Shown here: in pieces, positions 1 to 5,509 of the stretch
How the letters are laid out: the number at the start of each line of letters is the position of its first letter
Numbering within the stretch: the stretch's first letter is position 1
NCBI GenBank assembly: GCA_945874095.1
Contig: CAMCFM010000115.1
Span: 1 to 10,179, forward strand
DNA length: 10,179 bases
Source of the DNA: Candidatus Kuenenia stuttgartensis
GTDB taxonomy: Bacteria; Planctomycetota; Planctomycetia; Isosphaerales; Isosphaeraceae
Reading direction: 5' to 3'
Notes under the pieces: model-generated
Seen by the model: the letters and a program-made list of their open reading frames with translations, nothing else
What the model was told of the DNA's origin: nothing
The model's database searches: none
Translations under genes and position numbers: made by a program

Positions 1-132
1 CGATTCGAGACTCTGCGTTGGCAAGCCGAAATCCGTCAGGCCATTGTGACCCAAAACTACGAACTGGCGGCCCAACTACGTGACCGCCTGCGCGAACGGA
101 AGAATCAACGGAAGCGAACAGATGACACTTGA
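1..132 (+). CDS. mcsA: McsA-like UVR-domain protein, C-terminal end (partial)
   Basis: Open in frame 1 from the window edge to TGA at 130-132, giving 43 residues. The visible part is a UVR (UvrB/UvrC-type) helical hairpin: a basic-acidic helix, then NYELAAQLRDRLRE, which matches the family pattern of an acidic-aromatic pair followed by AAxLRDxIR. It ends in a short Lys/Arg-rich tail. In Firmicutes, McsA carries zinc-binding CxxC repeats and a C-terminal UVR domain, and it activates the arginine kinase McsB. The zinc part would lie upstream of the window, so this gene could also be another UVR protein. The overlap with the mcsB start (ATGACACTTGA) suggests translational coupling and supports the mcsA reading. 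Confidence 0.75.
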   Translation, partial: RFETLRWQAEIRQAIVTQNYELAAQLRDRLRERKNQRKRTDDT

Positions 133-1186
133 CGAACTGACCCGTTCACCAGGCGAATGGCTCAAAGGGACTGGCCCTGAGAGCGACATCGTGATCTGTT
201 CCCGGATCAGACTGGCTCGAAATCTGGCCGATTTCCCGTTCATCTCGAAAGCCAGCAGGGCCGAGAAGAGCGAAATCGTCACCCTGATTCGTGATGCCAT
301 CACCGAGGCGAACGCCAAGCTGAATTACTTCGACGTCGAACGTATGAGCGAACTCGACCGTCAGTTCATCGTCGAACGGCACCTGATATCACGCGAGCTC
401 AAAGAGGGTGAAGGCCCGCGTGGGGTTGCACTTAACGACGACGAAAGTGCATCCATCATGGTCAACGAAGAAGACCATCTCCGAGTCCAGGTCATGCGAT
501 CCGGCTTCGCCCTTCAGCAAGCCTGGGAACAAATCGACGACCTCGATAACCGCCTCGAAGAGCACCTCGACATCGCCTTCAGCCAGGAACTTGGCTACCT
601 CTCTGCCTGCCCGACCAACGTCGGCACCGGGATTCGGGTCGGCGTCATGCTCCACCTGCCCGCCCTCGGCCAGACGAATCATCTCGACAAATTCTTCCGC
701 GCCCTCCAAAAAATCAACCTCTCCGTCCGTGGCCTGCACGGCGAGGGCACCCAGCCCTACGGCGATTTCTATCAGATTTCCAACCAGCAGACTCTGGGCA
801 AGAGCGAACCGGAACTGATTCAAAGCCTTTCCGACGTCATCCCACAACTGATCGAATACGAACGCAAAGCACGGCAGACCCTCCTGACCGAACGCCGCCA
901 AGTGTTGCACGACCAAGTCAGTCGTGCTTATGGAGTTCTGAAAACCGCTCACACCATCTCCAGCGAAGAAACGATGCTGCTGCTGTCGAGCGTGCGGATG
1001 GGGATCAACCTTGGCTTGATCGACGACCTCGAAATCGCTCAGGTCAACGAGCTTTTCATCAACACTCAGCCCGCTCACCTTCAGAAAATCCACGGCCAGA
1101 CTTTGGCTGTCGACGAACGTAACGTCCTGCGAGCCAGCTTCTTACGCAAACGGCTTACCGAAATGCGCGAAGGGCATGGCGAGTAA
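122..1186 (+). CDS. mcsB: Protein-arginine kinase McsB (ATP:guanido phosphotransferase)
   Basis: A 354-residue protein, close to the family length of about 350-365. McsB phosphorylates arginine side chains and thereby marks proteins for ClpCP degradation in Gram-positive bacteria. Visible motifs are SRIRLARN (27-34, nucleotide-binding arginines), the acidic loop NEEDH (115-119), the guanido-kinase active-site signature CPTNVGT (163-169, catalytic-site Cys163), and GLHGEGTQ...FYQISNQ (204-222). Near the C-terminus, RNVLRA (333-338) sits where the phosphoarginine-docking RDxxRA motif occurs in Bacillus McsB, with Asn replacing Asp. I chose ATG 122 over the in-frame GTG at 80: it has GGAAG seven bases upstream, gives the usual N-terminus, and the earlier codons lie inside the UVR gene. 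It overlaps the upstream gene by 11 nt. No ctsR or clpC is visible here. Confidence 0.95.
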   Translation: MTLDELTRSPGEWLKGTGPESDIVICSRIRLARNLADFPFISKASRAEKSEIVTLIRDAITEANAKLNYFDVERMSELDRQFIVERHLISRELKEGEGPRGVALNDDESASIMVNEEDHLRVQVMRSGFALQQAWEQIDDLDNRLEEHLDIAFSQELGYLSACPTNVGTGIRVGVMLHLPALGQTNHLDKFFRALQKINLSVRGLHGEGTQPYGDFYQISNQQTLGKSEPELIQSLSDVIPQLIEYERKARQTLLTERRQVLHDQVSRAYGVLKTAHTISSEETMLLLSSVRMGINLGLIDDLEIAQVNELFINTQPAHLQKIHGQTLAVDERNVLRASFLRKRLTEMREGHGE

Positions 1187-1239
1187 ATTCTGGACAAGTT
1201 CAACAACGTGCCAATCGAGACTTGCTTCGTCAAGCTCAT

Positions 1240-1291
1240 TGCTTTGAAAGTCGATCGACTCCTACTGCGAGACGCAACCTCTTTCAAAGCA
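1240..1291 (+). repeat. Perfect 11-bp inverted repeat downstream of mcsB (possible terminator)
   Basis: TGCTTTGAAAG (1240-1250) is repeated as its exact reverse complement CTTTCAAAGCA (1281-1291), with a 30-nt spacer. The right arm is followed by an AT-rich run with five T (TAATTTTTAA). It lies 54 bp after the mcsB stop and before the next reading frame. It could be a weak Rho-independent terminator for mcsAB, but the arms are A/T-rich and the loop is long for that role. An operator for the following genes is the alternative. Confidence 0.4.
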
Positions 1292-1317
1292 TAATTTTTA
1301 ACAGCGAGACGAATACG

Positions 1318-1739
1318 GTGTCAGTCCAAAGAGACAACTTCCAGATACTGGCTTCTCACCTCGTGCAATCGATCAAAGACTGGGTCCAGCCAGTCGATTG
1401 GGTCACTCGCACATACCCCAAAAAGATGAGGGACAACGGCCGCGAAGTCTTTGAGATTCCAGCCTTATATCTTCAAAAAGGCCCAACTCGACTCCTTCTC
1501 GACCCCATTGCATTCGACGTACCTGGTCTGATGCTATCGTTGATCTCTATCTGATGCCGACTTACGACGACATCGCAACCCTTTATTTTAAAAGGGGAGC
1601 ATGGGTCATTCACCACGAGTTCCCCAAGACACAAGATCCGGCTCGCCATGATTCTGAGGCATCCTTTATTCCTCTTTCCAAAGAGTCAATCAACCTGGTT
1701 CTGAACGCGATCGAGGAACATGCCATACCGTCTTTTTGA
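1318..1739 (+). pseudogene. Small protein of unknown function, broken by one -1 frame shift
   Basis: Two adjoining frames read as one protein of about 140 residues. The first runs from about GTG 1318 (MSVQRDNFQILASHLVQ...) through FEIPALYLQKGPTRLLLDP to AFDVPG near 1527, then meets TGA at 1552-1554. The second frame is open through the same area and continues SDAIVDLYLMPTYDDIATLYF to TGA at 1737-1739. Joining them needs one missing base, or a -1 slip, around 1520-1530. Protein-like sequence stops in frame 1 exactly where it begins in frame 3. The GTG start is a judgement: the frame extends back to TTG 1222, but that part crosses the inverted repeat and does not look coding. I see no membrane segment or signal peptide and do not recognise the family. 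It overlaps the next gene by 20 nt, so the two were probably co-expressed. Confidence 0.6.
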
Positions 1740-1977
1740 CTGGCACGAGCACATCAAAGATGTCGAAGGTGAGTACAAGACTGCCAGATTCGCCATCGAA
1801 CATCTCAAGGCCAGGCTAATTTCAGATCCAGATTTGTTTGCCAAAAAGCACGAAGCCCGTTCCAACCTAAGGAATACAGACCAAAACCTCGAGGGCACTT
1901 ATCTGGTACGTATCATCGCAGCTTTCGAAGCAGCACTCCGCTCTTTCGACCAAGCCAAAAACAATGATCCTACCCGT
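1720..1977 (+). pseudogene. Truncated unknown protein, possibly the N-terminus of a HEPN-like protein
   Basis: Starts at ATG 1720 inside the end of the preceding gene. About 86 residues look genuine: MPYRLFDWHEHIKDVEGEY, a helical middle, then NLEGTYLVRIIAAFEAALRSF (56-76) and ..NNDPTR. The frame stays open to 2310, but beyond about 1977 it is only the antisense of the convergent DUF1559 gene (Ser/Pro/His-rich, no recognisable fold). The gene has therefore lost its C-terminus at this junction. The amphipathic GTYLVRIIAAFEAALRSF helix recalls the first helix of HEPN-type (RiboL-PSP-HEPN) proteins. Their diagnostic RNxxxH motif would be in the lost half, so the family assignment is a guess. With its partner it resembles a two-gene module of unknown role that is no longer intact. 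Confidence 0.5.
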
Positions 1978-1978
1978 A

Positions 1979-2938
1979 TTACTTTTCATTCACCTGACCG
2001 TCTTGATACCCACCAAGTCGCCTCCAGACCAGCGGGTCTACCGTCTCTCTCCACGATTTGGCCGACCCATCCAATAACAACACATGCACGCTCCCTGGGT
2101 GTGCGCTTGACGCCCCCATCTGGCCACAATTTCCTTCATTCGCCACGGCTGAGAGTTTCCAATTCGGCGTTAGTCCATGATGATAAAGAGTTTGCGACCA
2201 ATCGCCGCGTGACCACTCGTGGCCAGCATCGCCCTTCCAGGCTGACATGGGATCCCCTGATAAACTCGCCGCAATCGCTGCAGCACAGCCTTGAGTTTCC
2301 TGATAATTAGAGATCGTCTTCTCCGCCTTGCCGTTCCCAATCAAACGTTCGGCAAAAGCGGCTGTAAAAGCCGATCCATCACCTGACTCAACCTGCTTAG
2401 GCGTAACCACTTGACCGATCCCAAACGGGCCAGTTCTGCCATCAGAATCGGCCCCCGTATTGGCTCGATAATTCGTGGCTGACTGGGGTTCCATGATCCG
2501 ATCTGATGGGCATCTCAGGCCAACCACAACCGATGGTAAACTCTTGTTATCAGAGGGATTTTTCGACTTTACCTGACTTTCCACATCCGTAAAATCGCGA
2601 AGCTGCAATGTCGCTCGCAAGTTCCAGAGGATACTCGTTCCAGACCCAGCTTCTCCGGTCCCCCATCCCATGGCCGACGGATACTGGCCTGTTGCCTGCG
2701 TGTAAATGGCAAATGCCTGTCCAATCTGGTTCAGATTTGACAAGCAAATCAGCGACCTCGACTGTTCACGCCCTCTCGGCATCCGCGATAGTAAAAACAG
2801 AGCCGTAAAGCTGATAATGACAACCACAATCACGACTTCCGACAATGCCACTCCACGACGTCTGTTTAACATCCGCTTTTGTACCGGCTGATTGAATCTG
2901 GACGGGTCCGATATCATGGCTTTTATTTCAATATTCAT
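1979..2938 (-). CDS. DUF1559-family prepilin-like protein (planctomycete pseudopilin)
   Basis: Up to 319 residues from ATG 2938. Residues 22-34 (RMLNRRRGVALSE) form a type IV prepilin leader: a basic stretch, Gly29 at the predicted prepilin peptidase cut, and Glu34 as the +5 residue. A hydrophobic helix follows (about 35-52). LRCPSDR (141-147) matches the xCPSD motif of DUF1559. The C-terminus has H280-x9-D290-G291 (HPGSVHVLLLDG), the H-x9-DG signature of the family. These proteins are exported, membrane-anchored and numerous in Planctomycetes; their exact role is unknown. The ATG at 2938 overlaps the upstream stop (ATGAATATTGA). ATG 2872, which starts directly at MLNRRR, gives a more typical short leader and may be the true start. 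It is the third gene of the kinase operon. Confidence 0.88.
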   Translation of the reverse strand: MNIEIKAMISDPSRFNQPVQKRMLNRRRGVALSEVVIVVVIISFTALFLLSRMPRGREQSRSLICLSNLNQIGQAFAIYTQATGQYPSAMGWGTGEAGSGTSILWNLRATLQLRDFTDVESQVKSKNPSDNKSLPSVVVGLRCPSDRIMEPQSATNYRANTGADSDGRTGPFGIGQVVTPKQVESGDGSAFTAAFAERLIGNGKAEKTISNYQETQGCAAAIAASLSGDPMSAWKGDAGHEWSRGDWSQTLYHHGLTPNWKLSAVANEGNCGQMGASSAHPGSVHVLLLDGSAKSWRETVDPLVWRRLGGYQDGQVNEK

Positions 2939-3362
2939 CGTAAGGATCGGTTTCGTAAGTACTTTCTGAATCGTCTGTTTGATCCAGTTCCATCTCGTCA
3001 ATCCGCTGATTCCAAACCTCAGCAATCGCCGCTGACCGCACCCGATGCGCCAACAGTCGAACGATCGAGTCCCCGATTGCGATCGTCACCATCACGATCG
3101 CCACAATTCCAACCACTGCCCAGATCGAGACAAACAGGAGGCGATCCGCCCTCACGGAGGTCGGGATCTGAGCCCCAATCGCCATCAGCAACGCCTCAAA
3201 CCATAAGAGCAGGAGGCCCAACCGCCGAAGCTTGTCCGAGAGCCGATCCAAAGGCCCCTGACGTGGCCACTTCGGCCGCACTTTCTCCCAATGGCTAAGG
3301 ACGAAGGCTGCACCTGCCACAATCGCAGCCATGATCAAACCAGCAATGGACAAGTTGTTCAT
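2928..3362 (-). CDS. Three-helix membrane protein of unknown function
   Basis: A 144-residue protein with three likely membrane helices: about 4-23 (IAGLIMAAIVAGAAFVL), 48-66 (LGLLLLWFEALLMAIGAQI) and 75-97 (LLFVSIWAVVGIVAIVMVTIAI). A basic linker (29-47, rich in Lys/Arg) lies between helices 1 and 2 and is probably cytoplasmic. The C-terminal tail (about 116-144) is very acidic with several Ser/Thr/Tyr (DQTDDSESTYETDPYDEY). I do not recognise a family. Its position between a cytoplasmic kinase and an exported pseudopilin suggests a link between cytoplasm and envelope. The acidic Ser/Thr-containing tail would be a possible kinase substrate, which is inference only. The start codon overlaps the stop of an 18-codon ORF, and the stop overlaps the start of the DUF1559 gene. 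Confidence 0.72.
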   Translation of the reverse strand: MNNLSIAGLIMAAIVAGAAFVLSHWEKVRPKWPRQGPLDRLSDKLRRLGLLLLWFEALLMAIGAQIPTSVRADRLLFVSIWAVVGIVAIVMVTIAIGDSIVRLLAHRVRSAAIAEVWNQRIDEMELDQTDDSESTYETDPYDEY

Positions 3363-3415
3363 GACCCTTCATATCCCATGACACACAGATCGTTTGCGGC
3401 AATTGTCCAGTTCAT
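3359..3415 (-). CDS. Possible 18-residue coupling ORF between kinase and membrane protein
   Basis: ATG at 3415 begins three bases after the kinase stop (TGATCATGA) and encodes MNWTIAANDLCVMGYEGS. Its TGA (3361-3359) overlaps the ATG of the membrane-protein gene as ATGA. The ORF spans almost all of the 55-bp gap. It could let ribosomes run on from the kinase gene to the membrane protein. It has no Shine-Dalgarno sequence of its own and may be fortuitous, since an 18-codon ORF is not rare by chance. Confidence 0.25.
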   Translation of the reverse strand: MNWTIAANDLCVMGYEGS

Positions 3416-3417
3416 GA

Positions 3418-4929
3418 TCAATAAAGATCCATCTTTGTCAATTGCTCTTCGACCCAGTCGCTGCGTCGTGCAATTTCGTAGACAGTGCCCCGAATTTCAG
3501 TCGATCTCAAACTCGCCCTGTCAAAGGTTCTGGTCATGATAAACATCGCCTGACCATTCACGTCGCGGATCGAAATTCCGACATAAGGCAGGTCATTATT
3601 GAGCCTCAGGACGAACTCGTAATCGTTTGTATCTGCTGGTCCGCACACTGAATAGACCGTCAGACTGGTCTGGCCAAGCGGGCCACGTTCAATTTCCAGA
3701 TAGACCTCCTGAAGCCGATCCTTGGGCAGTCTCATGATCACTCTCCAGAGATCAGAACCGCCTTGAACCAGCCCATCCACTCCTTCCAGACTCTCGCGAA
3801 CGATCGACTCAATATCCTGATAATCAAACAGAAGATCCTCAAGCTCACCGGCCAATTCTTCAGCCGATGAGTACCGGTCCTCTGCCTTTTTGGCCATACA
3901 GCGTTCCAGAATTTTCTGGATCGGCTCAGGTACGTCCGGATTCACCGCCTTGGCATCAGGAATGGCTGATGTCCTGTGCATTCGGATCAACTGCCGGACA
4001 TTGTCCGAACTATAGGGCAATTGAGCGGTTAGAAGATAAAAATACGTCACACCAAGCGCGTAAATATCCGATTGGGGCGAGGCCGCCGTGCCTTGAAACA
4101 GCTCAGGGGCCATGAAAGTGGGTGTACCTGAAACAGCGGAAGTGGTTTCTGATGGGTCATTTACGTTAAGAACAAGCCCGAAGTCGGCCAGTTTGGCCAT
4201 CCCCTCGCCACTCAGCAAAATATTCGCGGGCTTGACATCCCGGTGCACAAGTCCAGCCCGGTGAGCCGCATCAAGGGCAAAACAGACTTGGCGGATCAAG
4301 TCGGTTGCGCTCGGGACCTCTAAAGCCCCGTTTTGAACAACCGCTTCACGCAGGCTCACCCCACCTGGGACAAATTCCATCTCGATGTAGTGATAACCCT
4401 TTGCTCCACCAAGGTTATGTACCGTTACAATGTGTGGGTGGACCAATCCAGCCACGGCCCGGGCTTCGGCCCAGAATCGATCGCGAATCAAAGGCTTGCG
4501 GCGCAAAAGGCCTGGGCTCATGATCTTCAGAGCACACGGACGCTCCAGCGACATGTGAGTGGCCCGATAAACTCGCCCCATCGACCCCCGGCCGATAATT
4601 TCTTCGACCCAATACTGACCAATCTCGCTATGCACCAGGTCGTCGACCGCCGGAAAACCATCGCCCAGCATCCCTCCGATTTCTGAACTCACCGTCTGAT
4701 CCGCAACAATCAGCTTGGTTTCTTCAGTGGAAGTTGGCTCGTGAGTATGATTTTCAACAGGCCGGTGCTCCTCACCACTGGAGACCATCGGGCATGCGAT
4801 CTCTGTGTTGATGAAAGGGCAATTTGCTGGAGGATGATTCGCGCTTAAATCGAACGACGTGACCAGTTCGTTGCATTGGGAGCAACGTATCGGGCTCGAA
4901 CCAGTGTCGGTCTGTGTCAAGTCGCTCAT
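3418..4929 (-). CDS. Hanks-type serine/threonine protein kinase with C-terminal accessory domain
   Basis: 503 residues, starting at ATG 4929. The kinase domain covers about 105-365: Gly-rich loop GRGSMG (113-118), ATP-anchoring Lys135 (CALK), alpha-C Glu155, catalytic loop HRDVKPAN (229-236, Asp231), DFG (249-251) and APE (274-276). All the key residues are present, so it should be an active kinase. The first 50 residues contain CSQC (6-9), Cys37 and Cys46, which could bind zinc. Residues 50-100 are a low-complexity linker. The C-terminal 120 residues (about 385-503) form a separate mixed alpha/beta domain with LRLNNDLPYVGISIRD (441-456) and end in DWVEEQL. This resembles a YbjN/type III chaperone-like fold, but that is a tentative reading. 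No transmembrane segment is seen, so the kinase is cytoplasmic. It is first in the operon with the membrane protein and pseudopilin. Its Shine-Dalgarno sequence is weak. Confidence 0.93.
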   Translation of the reverse strand: MSDLTQTDTGSSPIRCSQCNELVTSFDLSANHPPANCPFINTEIACPMVSSGEEHRPVENHTHEPTSTEETKLIVADQTVSSEIGGMLGDGFPAVDDLVHSEIGQYWVEEIIGRGSMGRVYRATHMSLERPCALKIMSPGLLRRKPLIRDRFWAEARAVAGLVHPHIVTVHNLGGAKGYHYIEMEFVPGGVSLREAVVQNGALEVPSATDLIRQVCFALDAAHRAGLVHRDVKPANILLSGEGMAKLADFGLVLNVNDPSETTSAVSGTPTFMAPELFQGTAASPQSDIYALGVTYFYLLTAQLPYSSDNVRQLIRMHRTSAIPDAKAVNPDVPEPIQKILERCMAKKAEDRYSSAEELAGELEDLLFDYQDIESIVRESLEGVDGLVQGGSDLWRVIMRLPKDRLQEVYLEIERGPLGQTSLTVYSVCGPADTNDYEFVLRLNNDLPYVGISIRDVNGQAMFIMTRTFDRASLRSTEIRGTVYEIARRSDWVEEQLTKMDLY

Positions 4930-4981
4930 GAAGGGATCCGCTGGAGGGGAGGCGGCCTTGACCTACGAAGTCGGTGGGCTC

Positions 4982-5000
4982 GGAAATCATCCTGATTTCC
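4982..5000. repeat. Perfect 8-bp hairpin with 3-nt loop upstream of the kinase gene
   Basis: GGAAATCA (4982-4989), loop TCC, TGATTTCC (4993-5000). It sits 53 bp upstream of the kinase start and about 40 bp beyond the end of the decayed minus-strand gene. No T-run follows on either strand, so it does not look like an intrinsic terminator. It could be an operator for the kinase operon or a structure in its leader. The rest of 4930-5041 shows nothing I can identify. Confidence 0.4.
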
Positions 5001-5041
5001 ACGACTCGTAAAGGGCTGCGTTCACTGATATACACCTATTT

Positions 5042-5401
5042 TCACGAACTTTGGAGTGGCGTCAAGCGAATGACTCCCACAGACTTCTCCACCTCTCCAT
5101 TCCAGCCAACTCTTTTCTTCTTGAAAATTCGGCCACCACACTTGTTACAGCTCTTACACCATGACTTTTGAATTCTTCTGAATCTTCAAGAAACACCTCA
5201 AAAAAAGCCTTTGTCCGCCGCTTCCAGGCCCAGGCAATCTTCAGGTTGACTATCTCATTAACCACAATGAGATTTACTTCGTCCGCTGAAAAAGTTTCGT
5301 GATCCCTGCTGTCATCGTCAAAACATCCCCTATCCCTGTCTCAATTTCCACTGGTTGGGCCATTCGTCAACGATCTGTTGAACTTTATCCTCATCTATCA
5401 T
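5042..5401 (-). pseudogene. Decayed gene with cysteine-rich, zinc-finger-like C-terminus (several frame breaks)
   Basis: No single frame is open across this stretch, but successive frames each hold protein-like sequence in order. From ATG 5401 it reads MIDEDKVQQIVDEWPNQW (stop at about 5329). A second frame around 5350-5280 gives VEIETGIGDVLTMTAGITKL. A third frame (5340 to about 5170) gives SADEVNLIVVNEIVNLKIAW, then KRRTKAFFEVFLEDSEEF. From about 5169 a fourth stretch, in the first frame again, reads SWCKSCNKCGGRIFKKKRVG and VEKSVGVIRLTPLQSS, ending at TGA 5044-5042. The CxxCxxCGG cluster suggests a small zinc-binding segment. At least two or three indels are needed to join the parts, about 115-120 residues in total. 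I do not recognise the family. Base-call errors are an alternative to decay. The 5402-5497 spacer upstream shows no further feature. Confidence 0.45.
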
Positions 5402-5509
5402 CGATCAGAACTTCAAAATTGACAAACGTATCGTAAATCGCCAAAATGTTTAAAGCCTCTAATTTCGATTCGCTTGATTTCCTGACGAACTCCATGAGTG
5501 ACTGATTTG

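Noticed and set aside
389..1093. 234-codon open frame on the minus strand inside mcsB
   Set aside because: It is the antisense of a fully conserved gene in GC-rich codons; its translation has no recognisable motif and mcsB explains the DNA.
1187..1977. Mobile element carrying the accessory genes
   Set aside because: There is no transposase or integrase, and no terminal repeats or target duplication flank the segment; the 11-bp inverted repeat is internal and unpaired with any distal copy.
1980..2310. Continuation of the plus-strand frame from 1720 to 2310 as a 196-residue protein
   Set aside because: Beyond about 1977 it is the complement of the DUF1559 coding sequence, which carries the H-x9-DG signature there; the Ser/Pro/His-rich translation is not protein-like.
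2939..3025. TTG 3025 as the start of the DUF1559 gene
   Set aside because: It would lie deep inside the upstream membrane-protein gene and place over 50 residues before the prepilin cleavage site.
4333..4686. 117-codon plus-strand frame within the kinase gene
   Set aside because: It is antisense to the catalytic core of a kinase with every key residue intact.
4982..5000. Hairpin upstream of the kinase as an intrinsic terminator
   Set aside because: The stem is A/T-rich and no T-run follows it on either strand.
5062..5265. Minus-strand ORF of 67 codons as a complete small gene
   Set aside because: Its second half (RAVTSVVAEFSRRKELAG...) is the wrong frame of a cysteine-rich segment; it is better read as one piece of the multi-frame remnant at 5042-5401.
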